A stretch of DNA of 64,000 nucleotides from Corynebacterium sp. (GTDB lineage: Bacteria > Actinomycetota > Actinomycetes > Mycobacteriales > Mycobacteriaceae), in contig NZ_JAUNKC010000002.1 of NCBI RefSeq assembly GCF_030532965.1, forward strand, positions 18,913-82,912, given 5' to 3'. Below, one piece after another: positions 29,040 through 38,407 of this stretch. The position numbers were made by a program, and so were the translations under genes. Within the stretch, counting starts at the first letter, position 1. Each line of letters starts with the position of its first letter. Below the pieces are notes generated by a model. That model was not told the DNA's origin and made no database searches. It saw only the letters and a list, made by a program, of their open reading frames with translations.

Positions 29040-29933
29040 CTACTCAGCCCTCGCGCGCACCTCCAGCTCCCCCGCAATCCGCAGCACCTGACCCCCCTCT
29101 ACCGCCACGGCCCCTTGCCCGTGCCAGTTCATGACTAGCGCATCAATGGCCCGCAGCTGCCTAGCCCCAGCGTCGCAACCTCCCGAACGCAGCAACGCGA
29201 TGTAGCTACGCCGCCGAAGCGCGATGGGCATGGCAGCCAGCTCGGCACAGTTTCTGCTGGTAGGCATGGCATTTAGCACCGCCGCATCGTCTCGGGCGAG
29301 GGCGGCTGCGGCGGCAAGCGCGGGCACCGGATCGCCGCCGTGGATATCGGCAAGAAGCGGCAGCAGCTCATGGCGAATGCGCACCCGCTTGAAGTTGGGG
29401 TCACTATTCATGGGGTCCTCCCACGGGCTAAGCCCAAGCTCCGCGCAGGCAGCTTGCGTGTCGGCCCGCCGCACCCGAAGCAGTGGCCGCACCACGTGAC
29501 TGTATTCCGCCATGCCGATCGCCCGGCCACGCAGGCTGCCGAGCAGGTAGGTTTCTGCCTGGTCATCCATGGTGTGCGCGACCCATAGGGGGCGGGTTCC
29601 GGCCTCAGCACGCAAGGCGCTGTAGCGCGCTTCGCGGGCTTGCGCTTCGACGTTTCCTGCCGACACCGTAACCGCAATGCTTTTCGACGCCGCCCCCATC
29701 GCTTGGGCGTGCCGCACCGCCGCTGCGGCCACGTCCGCTGATTCCGGTTGCAATCCATGATCAACGCAGATCGCGAGCACGTCGCGCCCTTCGGCGCAGG
29801 CTGCGGCAACCAGCGCCAATGAGTCGGCACCGCCGGATAGCCCAATGGCGGGATCACCGGGGAATGAGCGGATGGCCCGCCGGATTTTGAGGAAGGCGGG
29901 ACTGCGGTCGGGCCAGAATGGTTTTAGTGTCAT
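29040..29933 (-). CDS. tilS: tRNA(Ile)-lysidine synthase
   Basis: This 297-residue N-type ATP pyrophosphatase modifies C34 of the AUA-reading tRNA-Ile to lysidine. The P-loop is AIGLSGGADSLALVAA, VCVDHG-like AICVDHGLQPESADVA follows, and VAHTMDDQAETYLLGSLRG and KRVRIRHELLPLL are family motifs. I start it at the ATG at 29933, which overlaps the dacB stop (ATGA). It is shorter than the E. coli enzyme because the C-terminal domains are absent, as is usual in actinobacteria. Confidence 0.94.
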   Translation of the reverse strand: MTLKPFWPDRSPAFLKIRRAIRSFPGDPAIGLSGGADSLALVAAACAEGRDVLAICVDHGLQPESADVAAAAVRHAQAMGAASKSIAVTVSAGNVEAQAREARYSALRAEAGTRPLWVAHTMDDQAETYLLGSLRGRAIGMAEYSHVVRPLLRVRRADTQAACAELGLSPWEDPMNSDPNFKRVRIRHELLPLLADIHGGDPVPALAAAAALARDDAAVLNAMPTSRNCAELAAMPIALRRRSYIALLRSGGCDAGARQLRAIDALVMNWHGQGAVAVEGGQVLRIAGELEVRARAE

Positions 29934-31183
29934 GTGGCGGTTCGGATTGCGCTGGTTAGTTCGTCCATGGCGGCTCGCGCTGGCAGGACTGGGGCGTTGT
30001 TGCAAATGATGGTGAAGCTGTAGGTGTGGCCGGATTCCGCGGCGATGGTTCCAGTGAGTGCCGCGGTATCGGTGAGGGTTCCGGTTTTAGCTCGCACGTA
30101 TCCCCGGCCTGGTTTATCCAGGTAGCGGTCGATAAGCGTGCCGGAGCCACCTGCCACGGGGAGGGTTGTAAATAGCGGTGCTAGTTTTTTGTCGGTGCTC
30201 GCTGCGGTGATGATGGAATTGAGCAATTCGGCCGAAATGCGGTTCTCGGTTGAGAGCCCGGAATTGTCTTTGACCACAATATCGTCGGCTATTGTGAAGT
30301 GTTCCGCCAGGATACGCATGGTTTCGCCCGCCGGGTCGGAACCGGATAGCTCACGCCCAATCGCTTCGGCCATGACGTTATCCGACTCCTCCATCATCGC
30401 TTCCAGCCGATCCCTAAGCGGCGGGGATTGAACCGTGGCAAGGGTGGGGGCGGCTTCCTTATCGCCCGCGAAGGTGGTGTAGCCGTAGGTGGGGACGCCA
30501 AGTTCCGTAGCAACAGCCTTGGCAACATCAAGTGCTGGGGCATGCGACCTGGGCAGGTCGCCGGAATCGCCGCCCAGCCTGCCGCCGTGGATCATGGCTG
30601 GCTCCAGTGGGGCGACGAAGCCGCCGTCGATGTCTAGCCGTTCCCATGTTTCTAAGAAATTAGGCGCGGACCAGGCGGAGGTATCAATCAGGACTTGTTT
30701 GACGTTCGGCAGTTTGGTGGAAATCTGGTGCGCCAGGTCGCCGATGGTTTTCTCTGTCATCCAGACATCGCCAGCGGCCATGATGACGGCGGTGTCTTCG
30801 CCTTGTTGTTTGACCACTGTGGTGATGCGGTCCGCGGGATCCAGCGTAAGCAATGCAGCCGCCGCGGTGAGAGTTTTGGTTGTTGAGGCGGGCAAAAGCG
30901 CTGCTTGGGGGTCGCGGGCAAGCACGACTTCCCCGGTAGCCAGGTCACGGATGTCGATGCTGGCGCGGCCGAGCCGGGCGTCGTCAAGCAATGGTTGGAG
31001 TCCGGCGAGCGAAACGTCCCGGGTTGGGGTGAGGGGTTTGAACGGCTGGGGGGCGTCGACAAGCGGCGGCGCGGGATCGTAATACAGCTGGTTCACCTGT
31101 GTCACTACAACCCCGGCCGTAACTGTAGCCACAACCGTAACGGTCGCGGCGGCCGTCGCTACCCACCATTTCGCATTCTTCAC
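29930..31183 (-). CDS. dacB: D-alanyl-D-alanine carboxypeptidase, PBP4 class
   Basis: This 417-residue class C penicillin-binding protein trims peptidoglycan stem peptides. An N-terminal membrane segment or signal anchor (WWVATAAATVTVVATVTAGV) exports it. The catalytic SxxK is in LLPASTTKTLTAAAAL, the SxN in EESDNVMAEAIGR, and the KTG in RAKTGTLTDTAALTG. The start is a GTG at 31183. It is coupled to tilS by a 4-bp overlap and diverges from ppa, matching the M. tuberculosis order (dacB, ppa). Confidence 0.94.
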   Translation of the reverse strand: MKNAKWWVATAAATVTVVATVTAGVVVTQVNQLYYDPAPPLVDAPQPFKPLTPTRDVSLAGLQPLLDDARLGRASIDIRDLATGEVVLARDPQAALLPASTTKTLTAAAALLTLDPADRITTVVKQQGEDTAVIMAAGDVWMTEKTIGDLAHQISTKLPNVKQVLIDTSAWSAPNFLETWERLDIDGGFVAPLEPAMIHGGRLGGDSGDLPRSHAPALDVAKAVATELGVPTYGYTTFAGDKEAAPTLATVQSPPLRDRLEAMMEESDNVMAEAIGRELSGSDPAGETMRILAEHFTIADDIVVKDNSGLSTENRISAELLNSIITAASTDKKLAPLFTTLPVAGGSGTLIDRYLDKPGRGYVRAKTGTLTDTAALTGTIAAESGHTYSFTIICNNAPVLPARAAMDELTSAIRTAT

Positions 31184-31262
31184 CCCACTACCCTAACCCA
31201 GCGACTAAACAAGGTAGAATAACCCCCGTTAGAAACCCCCACCCAACTTTCAAGGAGAAAGA

Positions 31263-31733
31263 ATGGAAGTCACCATTGAGATCCCAAAGGGCTCACGCAA
31301 CAAGTACGAAGTCGACCACGAAACCGGCAAAGTGTACCTCGACCGTTACCTGTTCACCCCTATGGCATACCCATTGGACTACGGCTTCATCGACCACACC
31401 CTCGGCGAAGACGGCGACCCGCTCGACGCCCTGGTCATCCTGCCGGAACCTGTGTTCCCCGGCGTCATCGTTAAAGCGCGGCCACTCGGCGTATTCAAGA
31501 TGACCGACGAAGCAGGCGGCGACGACAAACTCCTGTGCGTAGTCGACGACCCACGCTGGGCACACCTGCAAGACATCAACGACGTCTCCGAGCAGCTCCG
31601 CGACGAAATCGAGCACTTCTTCGTCCACTACAAAGACCTGGAGCCAAACAAGGAAGTAACCGGCTCCGGCTGGGCAGACAAAGCCGAGGCAGAAAAGATT
31701 TTCGCCGAAGCAATCGAGCGCCACAACGCATAA
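31263..31733 (+). CDS. ppa: Inorganic pyrophosphatase
   Basis: This 156-residue family I soluble pyrophosphatase is complete. It has [37 protein letters not shown] (the signature with metal-binding aspartates) and [19 protein letters not shown] lies 6 nt before the ATG. A -10-like TAGAAT lies at 31215-31220. It is divergent from dacB, and a terminator follows. Confidence 0.97.
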   Translation: MEVTIEIPKGSRNKYEVDHETGKVYLDRYLFTPMAYPLDYGFIDHTLGEDGDPLDALVILPEPVFPGVIVKARPLGVFKMTDEAGGDDKLLCVVDDPRWAHLQDINDVSEQLRDEIEHFFVHYKDLEPNKEVTGSGWADKAEAEKIFAEAIERHNA

Positions 31734-31740
31734 TCTTTAA

Positions 31741-31769
31741 ACCTCCAGCACAAACCGCTGGAGGTTTTT
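31741..31769 (+). terminator. Terminator of ppa
   Basis: ACCTCCAGC (31741-31749) pairs with GCTGGAGGT (31757-31765) with a 7-nt loop, and five T follow. This is a textbook intrinsic terminator between ppa and the rhodanese gene. Confidence 0.9.
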
Positions 31770-31783
31770 CTATACTCAACACC

Positions 31784-32071
31784 ATGCGTGAAGTACAAGT
31801 AACCGAAGTCCCCGCCGACGCCCAACTCATCGACGTCCGCGAAACCGACGAATTTGCAACCGGCCACGCGGCAGGCGCCGTCAACATCCCCATGAGCTGC
31901 ATCGCCGAGCGTGTATCCGAACTCGACGGCAGCCGCGACATCTACCTCATTTGCCAAGCGGGCGGCCGCAGCATGCGGGTCGCCGAACACCTCGCGCAGA
32001 TGGATCTGCCTGTCATCAATGTCGCAGGTGGCACCGGAGCCTGGATCGCGGCGGGGCTGCCCACCGAGTAA
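31784..32071 (+). CDS. Single-domain rhodanese
   Basis: This 95-residue protein is one rhodanese domain. LIDVRETDEFATGHAAGAVN is the N-terminal signature and LICQAGGRSMRVAEHL carries the active-site cysteine loop CQAGGR. It would move sulfane sulfur; the acceptor is unknown. The ATG is 14 bp past the ppa terminator. I see no strong ribosome site, and the message may have a short leader. Confidence 0.9.
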   Translation: MREVQVTEVPADAQLIDVRETDEFATGHAAGAVNIPMSCIAERVSELDGSRDIYLICQAGGRSMRVAEHLAQMDLPVINVAGGTGAWIAAGLPTE

Positions 32072-32109
32072 TCCCACCCCAACACAGCAGGGATTGCGCG
32101 CCATTCGCT

Positions 32110-32449
32110 GTGTGCTGCGATCCTTGCTTTTCGACGCCTCCTGGGCGCGCCGCTACACAGCAAACGCAGCACACCCCTTCAGGGCTTGTTGCGCTCTTCC
32201 TTACCAGCCCATCTGTGTGCTGCGATGTTTGGGTGTGGCCCGGCGTGTCGGCCCCCATTCCAAAGGAAACGCAGCACACGGCTGTGCGGCTGGCTCGCGG
32301 CGGTTCAAGGCGCGCCGCTACACAGCAAACGCAGCACACACCCTTGCAGGGTTTGGTCCCCGGCCTTTCCCGCGCTACCAGCGCCGTGCTGCGTTGTCGG
32401 GGTGCGGCCCGGCGTGTCGGCCCCCGCCCACGCAGCAAACGCAGCACAC
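32110..32449. repeat. Array of 65-bp palindromic elements, one damaged
   Basis: Intact copies lie at 32110-32174, 32215-32279 and 32384-32449. A damaged copy ends with a right arm at 32330-32339 and shares 30 bp with the first copy but has lost its left arm. Interiors alternate: motif B type, CCCGGCGTGTCGG type, B-derived remnant, CCCGGCGTGTCGG type. The last copy has CCGTGCTGCG as its left arm. Confidence 0.88.
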
Positions 32450-32847
32450 ACCACTTAACGTTCATCAATAGCCCTGACCGCCCCGCAACCCAACCAAAAG
32501 CTGCGCCTGACCACATTCCTTGCGCAAAATCACACATTCAGAGATTTAGTCGGCTCCACCACACTAAACCACATGGCAATCTGCATAATTATCAAAAAGC
32601 ACCATATCAGCCTGCATGTATGCAAGATTTTAGAAACAAGTTCACAATTTATTAATCCCGCCTCACCCAACGCCTGAGCGACACATTCAAATGTGGATTT
32701 ATGTGGTTTTCTGTGGTTGCATTTTTGTTTTTCGGGGAGCATAGTGGGTCACGGCTCCGGAGCATCACAACCGCCCCGCAGTATTGTCGAGCTGTATTGT
32801 GCACCGGACGCATTCTGATCACACGATAATTTAGGAGCATTTTTCTC
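32450..32847. other. AT-rich gap without a recognised gene
   Basis: This stretch after the repeat array is clearly richer in A and T than its surroundings. I find no convincing coding frame in it. Near its end GATAAT (32825-32830) is a plausible -10 box for the 48-codon ORF that follows; no good -35 box is in place. Confidence 0.5.
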
Positions 32848-32994
32848 ATGCATTTTGGCATTGCCCGCAATCCGTTTGGTTTCTTGTCTACATTGTTCGG
32901 CCAGGCCAGCAATGATAGTCAGGGCGACGGCCCGGTAACCTGCGCTCAGGCGACCGCTGCGGTTTCTGCTGCATCCATGCAGACGATCTTCTAG
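32848..32994 (+). CDS. 48-residue hypothetical small protein
   Basis: This short frame starts with an ATG preceded by TAGGAG about 10 nt upstream and ends with TAG. The product begins MHFGIARNPFGFLSTLFG and ends SAASMQTIF, with one cysteine in the second half. It is weakly amphipathic at the N terminus, with no clear signal peptide. A hairpin terminator follows 26 bp later, so this is a self-contained unit: -10-like box, ribosome site, ORF, terminator. I do not recognise the protein. An alternative is that the region encodes a small RNA. Confidence 0.5.
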   Translation: MHFGIARNPFGFLSTLFGQASNDSQGDGPVTCAQATAAVSAASMQTIF

Positions 32995-33020
32995 TTTGCT
33001 GGTTAACCTTTCATTTTTCA

Positions 33021-33053
33021 CCTCGGACAAACCACTTTATTGTCCGAGGTTTC
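33021..33053 (+). terminator. Terminator after the 48-codon ORF
   Basis: CCTCGGACAA (33021-33030) pairs perfectly with TTGTCCGAGG (33040-33049) around 9 nt and is followed by TTTCGCATTTT. The long stem with a weak T-tract suggests an intrinsic terminator. Confidence 0.75.
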
Positions 33054-33155
33054 GCATTTTCAGAAGAGTTTCCGCCACACCCTCAAAGCGTTTTCCCAGC
33101 CCCCAAACCTAAACACCCTCGAAGCGTTCCCATTTGGCTTAGATGGTGGCCTAAG

Positions 33156-33617
33156 ATGGGGTGCATGTCGGTGTTTGAGATTCCAACTGAGTTGCTTGAG
33201 TCCCCTTCTTTTCAGTTGGAGCGGTTGCGGCGTCGCACTCGGGACGCGGTGGAGGCGCAATTGGCCCCGTTGAAGGTGTCGTTGCGTGAGTATTGGGTGC
33301 TGAGTTGTTTGATGAACACCGATGCCACAAGCCAGTCAGCGTTGTGCGAGTTGTTGGCCATCGATGCTTCTGACATGGTGCGGTTTATCGACGCATTGGA
33401 GAAGAAGGGGTGGGTGAAGCGGGAGCGGGATCCGAAGGATAGGCGTCGGCAGATTGTGCGGGCGTCGAAAAAGGGGCGGAAAATGCAGGCGGAGCTGGCC
33501 GAATTGGTCAGCGAGGCGGAGAACTCCGCGCTGTACGAATCCACTCATAAGCAATTGAAGCATTTGCGTAAGCTTGCGCAGGCGATTATTGAGGCTGAGG
33601 TTTCGGATTCTGTGTAG
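33156..33617 (+). CDS. MarR-family transcription regulator
   Basis: This 153-residue winged-helix protein has ALCELLAIDASDMVRFIDAL as its recognition region, followed by the wing RERDPKDRRRQIVRASKKG with the MarR signature DPxDRR. It would bind DNA as a dimer and release it on ligand binding. Its stop overlaps the GTG start of the large synthetase gene by 1 bp, so it very likely controls that gene and itself. An ATG at 33165 is an alternative start. Confidence 0.9.
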   Translation: MGCMSVFEIPTELLESPSFQLERLRRRTRDAVEAQLAPLKVSLREYWVLSCLMNTDATSQSALCELLAIDASDMVRFIDALEKKGWVKRERDPKDRRRQIVRASKKGRKMQAELAELVSEAENSALYESTHKQLKHLRKLAQAIIEAEVSDSV

Positions 33618-36600
33618 TGGTCATGGGTAGGGTTCCTGCGCAGTTTTTGTTGTCGGGCGAGGCGCCGCCGAAGCGCACGCTTGTCGACGTCCTCCGTGGC
33701 AGCGTCGACAAGTATCCGCAGGCTGCCGCGATTGATGATGGGGAGATTGTCACCTATACCGAATTGTGGGCGCTGGTGTGCTCGCAGGCGGCAGCCCTGC
33801 ATGCAGCTGGTATTAAGCGCGGGGATCGCATCGGCATTCGGATTAGTTCCGGCCAGAAGGATTTGTATGTCGCAATCCTGGCGGTGTTAAAAGCGGGGGC
33901 GGCCTACGTGCCAGTTGATGCTGACGACCCAGCGGAACGCGCGGATTTGGTGTTCAGCGAGGCGAACGTCAATGCTGTGTTTAGCGATTCCGGCCTCGAG
34001 GTCTTTAGGAAAACCCCTGGTGGCGACACCCGCGAACCCTTACCCAGCAATGATGCGTGGATTATTTTCACCTCCGGTTCGACTGGAACCCCGAAGGGGG
34101 TTGCCGTCCCGCACCGGAACGCCGCCGCGTTTGTGGATGCCGAGTCACGGTTGTTCTGTCAGGATTCCCCGCTCGGCCCGGAGGATCGGGTACTGGCGGG
34201 CCTGTCGGTTGCTTTCGATGCGTCCTGCGAGGAAATGTGGCTGGCCTGGGCGCATGGGGCGTGTTTGGTGCCCGCGCCGCGCAGCCTGGTGCGGTCGGGA
34301 ATGGATTTGGGTCCATGGTTGATCCGCCGTTCGATTTCGGTAGTCTCCACTGTTCCGACGTTGGCGAGTTTGTGGCCCGCGGAGGCGTTGGAGAACGTCC
34401 GGTTGTTGATTTTCGGCGGCGAAGCCTGCCCGCCGGAGCTGGTGGCGCGGGTAGCCACACCGGATCGTGAGGTGTGGAACACCTATGGGCCGACGGAAGC
34501 AACCGTGGTGGCCTGCGCGGCTCGGGTGTTCCCACACCAGCCGGTCGCTATTGGTTTGCCGTTGGCTGGGTGGGATTTGGCGGTTGTGGATTCAGACGGG
34601 CAACCGGTGGGATTCGGCGAGGTGGGCGAACTTATCATTGGCGGCGTGGGGCTCGCCCGGTATCTGGATGAGGTGAAGGATCGGGAGAAGTTCGCGCCGC
34701 TGCGCTCGGTTGGGTGGGCGCGTGCTTATCGTTCTGGGGATCAGGTTCGGTTAGAAGAAGATGGTTTGTATTTCGTCGGCCGCGTCGATGACCAGGTGAA
34801 AATCGGCGGCAGGCGCATTGAGCTGGGCGAGGTGGAGGCGCACGTCACAGCGCTTGCCAATGTGCATAGTTGTTCGGTGGTGGCGCAGAGTACGGCGGCG
34901 GGCCATAAACAGCTGGTTGCCTATGTTTCGCTCACCGACGAGACCAGCGGCGTTGATACCGCGAGTTTGCTTGATGTACTCCCGGCCGCGCTGATCCCCC
35001 AGCTTCATGTCATGCCGGAGCTTCCAGTTACCACTTCCGGCAAGGTTGATAAGAAGGCTTTGCCGTGGCCGCTGCCTAGTGGCATCACGGCATCCGGTCT
35101 GTCCGACACTGAGCAGTGGTTGGCGCAGCTGTGGGTGGATACGCTCGGGGTTTCGGTTGCGGATCGTGACGCGGATTTTTTCTCGTTGGGCGGGACGTCG
35201 TTAGCAGCCGCGATGCTGGTGGGGCGCATGCGCGAGCGCTTTTCGACGATCTCAGTGCGCGATTTGTACGATCACCCGCGCCTGGCGGCCCTGGCCGAAT
35301 TTCTGGACGGCTTGACCCCCACAACGGCTATTACCCCACGCAGTGTTAATCCAGTGCGCTGGCCCACCCGGGTGGCGCAAACGCTCATTCAGATCCCGAT
35401 GGTGTGTATTCAGGCCGCGCCGTGGCTGTGTCTGCTGCGCCCGGACTTATGGTGGCTGTTTGTCCTTTTGATTCTGCCGCCGGTTCGGTTGGCAGTCGGC
35501 GGCCTGGGCGCACGCCTGTTAACCCGGAAAATCACCCCCGGCTCTTATCCACGCGGCGGGGCGGTTCACCTGCGGATCTGGGCGGCCCAGCGGCTTGTCG
35601 ACGTCACCAGATCGCATTCCATCTCAGGCGCCACCTGGGTGCAGTTCTATTCCAGATGCCTAGGGGTGCGGGTGGGAACGGGTGTTGATTTGCACTCATT
35701 ACCACCGGTGACGGGCATGTTGTCCTTGGGCGACTACTGTTCGGTGGAACCAGAGGTCGATCTTTCCGGCTTTTGGCTCGACGGCGATGTTCTTCACGTC
35801 GGCGCAATCTCCATCGGCGACTTCGCACGCATCGGGGCGCGCAGCACGTTGCTGCCGGGCACGACTGTGGGCGAACACGCCCATATCGAACCTGGATCCA
35901 CCGTGCTTGGCGATTGCCCCATCAAGCCACATTCCCGGTGGGCGGGATCACCGGCGAAGAAAGTGGGCAGATCCAAGCACCGATTCCCCACCGAACCGCC
36001 CCCACGCCACAGTTATTGGGTGCCCTTATACGGGTTGACCTCGCTGATTTTAGGGCTACTGCCGTGGGCTGCCATTGCCGTAGGCGCTGCCGTCATGCTG
36101 CGGCTTCAAACCGGATGGCGGCTACTGACGGTGGCTCCGCTGGGCGCAATCACCGCTTTTATCAGCTACATGTGTGTGGTGTGGGTGATAGTGCGGCTTT
36201 GTAGTATTCGGTTGCGGGTGAGCGTCGAAAAGCGAAACGGCATAACCCCGGTACGTTCTAGCCTTGGCTGGCGCATCTGGGTGATCGAACGACTCATGGA
36301 CGACGCGCGAACCTACCTGTTTCCGCTGTACGCCGCGCAACTTACCCCGCTGTGGCTGCGCAGCCTGGGCGCACGGATCGGCGCCGGAACCGAAATCTCC
36401 ACCGCCGTCATGGTGCCTAGTTTGGTCACCGTGCGCGACGGTGCTTTTCTTGCCGACGACACCCGCATCGGCGGCTACGAACTCGGCGGCGGCTGGCTGC
36501 TCAGCGGCGAAACCCGGATCGGCAAACGTAGCTTCGTCGGTAATTCCGGAATCGCCGGTCCGGCGCGGAAACTCGCCAAAAACTCGCTCGTAGCGGTGCT

Positions 36601-37387
36601 TTCCTCCACACCGAAGAAAGCCAAAGCCGGATCGAACTGGTGGGGATCGCCACCGGAACGCATGCGGCGCGTCGCGCTTAACACGGACAGCGCAACCACC
36701 TACCAACCTGCGTGGCGGCACCGGTTAGGGCGCGGCGTTTTCGAAACCCTTCGGCTCCTAGCCCCCATAACCTCAGCCGCCCTAGCCACGTTATTCCTGC
36801 TTACCGTGCATTATCTCCTCGGCATGCTGGGGCTGTGGCTCACCTGGCTGCTCAGCGGCTTCGTCCTCATGGGAATCGGTCTTGTAGCGATGGCGCTTAC
36901 TATCTGCATGAAATGGCTATGTGTAGGCAAACACCAGCCTGGCGAACATCCCCTCTGGAGCCCATTCGTGTGGCGCAACGAACTCCAAGACACCTTCATC
37001 GAAGTGGTCGCCGCCCCCTGGTTTTTAAACCCCAACCTTGGAACCGGCGCAATCAACAGTGCGCTTCGGCTGCTCGGTGCCCGCATCGGCTCCGGCGCCT
37101 GGGTCGAAAGCTACTGGCTGCCGGAAACTGACCTCTGCCACATAGGTTCTGGTGCCACGATTGGCCCCGGAACGGTGGTGCAAACCCACCTATTCCACGA
37201 CCGCGTTATGAGTCTTGATACCGTCACCATTGAACCAGGGGCTAGCCTCGCCGCCCATTCCGTCGTGTTACCCGGTGCCACCATAGGTACCGGCGCCCAC
37301 ATTGGCCCAGGCTCGCTGGTCATGCGGGGCGACCAAGTGCCACCCCACACCACCTGGCAGGGAAACCCAGTCGAACCAGCCAGCTAG
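33617..37387 (+). CDS. Pls/PosA-type nonribosomal synthetase with hexapeptide domains
   Basis: This 1256-residue protein has an adenylation domain at residues 20-480 (WIIFTSGSTGTPKGVAVPH, NTYGPTEATV, YRSGDQVRLEEDGLYFVG, VTTSGKVDKKALP). A carrier domain follows with the phosphopantetheine serine in FFSLGGTSLAAAML near residue 525. The second half alternates membrane segments (first near 590-640) with three left-handed hexapeptide-repeat regions (GARIGARSTLLPGTTVG; LGARIGAGTEI; LGARIGSGAWVES). This is the plan of Pls/PosA enzymes such as epsilon-poly-L-lysine synthetase, which polymerise a basic amino acid at the membrane. I cannot read the amino acid from sequence. The start is a GTG at 33617 or an ATG at 33623. 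Confidence 0.85.
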   Translation: MVMGRVPAQFLLSGEAPPKRTLVDVLRGSVDKYPQAAAIDDGEIVTYTELWALVCSQAAALHAAGIKRGDRIGIRISSGQKDLYVAILAVLKAGAAYVPVDADDPAERADLVFSEANVNAVFSDSGLEVFRKTPGGDTREPLPSNDAWIIFTSGSTGTPKGVAVPHRNAAAFVDAESRLFCQDSPLGPEDRVLAGLSVAFDASCEEMWLAWAHGACLVPAPRSLVRSGMDLGPWLIRRSISVVSTVPTLASLWPAEALENVRLLIFGGEACPPELVARVATPDREVWNTYGPTEATVVACAARVFPHQPVAIGLPLAGWDLAVVDSDGQPVGFGEVGELIIGGVGLARYLDEVKDREKFAPLRSVGWARAYRSGDQVRLEEDGLYFVGRVDDQVKIGGRRIELGEVEAHVTALANVHSCSVVAQSTAAGHKQLVAYVSLTDETSGVDTASLLDVLPAALIPQLHVMPELPVTTSGKVDKKALPWPLPSGITASGLSDTEQWLAQLWVDTLGVSVADRDADFFSLGGTSLAAAMLVGRMRERFSTISVRDLYDHPRLAALAEFLDGLTPTTAITPRSVNPVRWPTRVAQTLIQIPMVCIQAAPWLCLLRPDLWWLFVLLILPPVRLAVGGLGARLLTRKITPGSYPRGGAVHLRIWAAQRLVDVTRSHSISGATWVQFYSRCLGVRVGTGVDLHSLPPVTGMLSLGDYCSVEPEVDLSGFWLDGDVLHVGAISIGDFARIGARSTLLPGTTVGEHAHIEPGSTVLGDCPIKPHSRWAGSPAKKVGRSKHRFPTEPPPRHSYWVPLYGLTSLILGLLPWAAIAVGAAVMLRLQTGWRLLTVAPLGAITAFISYMCVVWVIVRLCSIRLRVSVEKRNGITPVRSSLGWRIWVIERLMDDARTYLFPLYAAQLTPLWLRSLGARIGAGTEISTAVMVPSLVTVRDGAFLADDTRIGGYELGGGWLLSGETRIGKRSFVGNSGIAGPARKLAKNSLVAVLSSTPKKAKAGSNWWGSPPERMRRVALNTDSATTYQPAWRHRLGRGVFETLRLLAPITSAALATLFLLTVHYLLGMLGLWLTWLLSGFVLMGIGLVAMALTICMKWLCVGKHQPGEHPLWSPFVWRNELQDTFIEVVAAPWFLNPNLGTGAINSALRLLGARIGSGAWVESYWLPETDLCHIGSGATIGPGTVVQTHLFHDRVMSLDTVTIEPGASLAAHSVVLPGATIGTGAHIGPGSLVMRGDQVPPHTTWQGNPVEPAS

Positions 37388-38280
37388 TCGCCGATCTGAT
37401 CCCGACCCCGCATCACGATATTAGGGTCAGGCTCGCCCACCACTTCGTGATCCTTATTGGTGTACTCAAACTTGCTCAAAATGTAGCGCATCGCGTTCAA
37501 CCGTGCCCGCTTCTTGTCATTCGACCGAATGGTGATCCACGGCGACTCATCAGTATCCGTATACCGGAACTGCTCCTCCTTCGCCCGGGTGTAATCATCC
37601 CAACGATCCAAAGAAGCCAGATCCATCGGCGACAGCTTCCACTGGCGAACCGGATCAACCTGACGAATAGCAAACCGAGTACGCTGCTCCTTCTGCGACA
37701 CCGAGAACCAGAATTTGGTCAACGAAATACCCGAACCCAAAATCATGTTCTCCAGCATCGGAACCTCACGCAGGAACTCCGCGTGCTGCGATTCCGTACA
37801 AAAACCCATCACCCGCTCCACGCCGGAACGGTTGTACCACGATCGGTCAAAGAACACGATCTCACCCGCACACGGGAAATGCTGAATATACCGCTGGAAA
37901 TACCACGAGGTCGATTCCCGTGGGGACGGCTTCTCCAGCGCCACCGTCCGGGCACCACGCGGATTCAAATGCTCATTAAACCGTTTGATGGTGCCACCTT
38001 TACCTGCGGCATCGCGGCCCTCAAACAAGATGATATGGCGTTGGCCAGTATCCTTGGTCCAGTTCTGCCATTTCAAAAGCTCAATCTGCAAAGCCCGCTT
38101 CGTGTGCTCATACTCATCGCGAGTAAGGCGATGATCATACGGGTAATTCTCCCGCCAGGTATCAATCGGGGTGCCATCGGGTGCCAACAGGACCGGATCA
38201 TCCTCGTCCGTGTCGTCGACGATGTACCCCTCGGTTGCGGCGAGGTCAATCACGGGAAGGTCGTTGTTGGAGTCTGCCAT
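37384..38280 (-). CDS. ppk2: Polyphosphate kinase 2
   Basis: This 298-residue PPK2 enzyme moves phosphate between polyphosphate and nucleotides. Walker A is FEGRDAAGKGGTIKRFNEHL, the lid region has ALEKPSPRESTSWYFQRYI, and Walker B is IVFFDRSWYNRSGVERVMGF. The start is the ATG at 38280 (MADSNNDLPV). It overlaps the end of the synthetase gene by 4 bp in convergent orientation. The order ppk2-porA-porH-groEL2 is conserved in corynebacteria (cg3007 to cg3011 in C. glutamicum). Confidence 0.95.
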   Translation of the reverse strand: MADSNNDLPVIDLAATEGYIVDDTDEDDPVLLAPDGTPIDTWRENYPYDHRLTRDEYEHTKRALQIELLKWQNWTKDTGQRHIILFEGRDAAGKGGTIKRFNEHLNPRGARTVALEKPSPRESTSWYFQRYIQHFPCAGEIVFFDRSWYNRSGVERVMGFCTESQHAEFLREVPMLENMILGSGISLTKFWFSVSQKEQRTRFAIRQVDPVRQWKLSPMDLASLDRWDDYTRAKEEQFRYTDTDESPWITIRSNDKKRARLNAMRYILSKFEYTNKDHEVVGEPDPNIVMRGRDQIGD

Positions 38281-38363
38281 AAGTCGATAGTACCGCGTAA
38301 ACCCACATGTTTTCACCAAAGTGTGTGGGATTTTTCTGCGAGAAATCCCACCCTAACAATACG

Positions 38364-38403
38364 AAAAACCTCGTGCACCCAATCAACATTGAGTGAACGA
38401 GGT
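38364..38403 (-). terminator. Second terminator after porA
   Basis: ACCTCGT (38368-38374) pairs with ACGAGGT (38397-38403). On the minus strand the stem is followed by TTTTTCG. It lies just beyond another terminator, giving the abundant porin message a double stop. Confidence 0.65.
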
Positions 38404-38407
38404 CTTG

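Noticed and set aside
31951-32655. Open frames with repeated peptides such as QQTQHT across the repeat array
   Set aside because: They are translations of the 65-bp elements. Similar peptides appear in every array on both strands and no ribosome sites precede them.
33456-33470. Further motif B copy in the MarR gene
   Set aside because: It reads CGTCGAAAAAG with an extra A, so it was not counted as exact.
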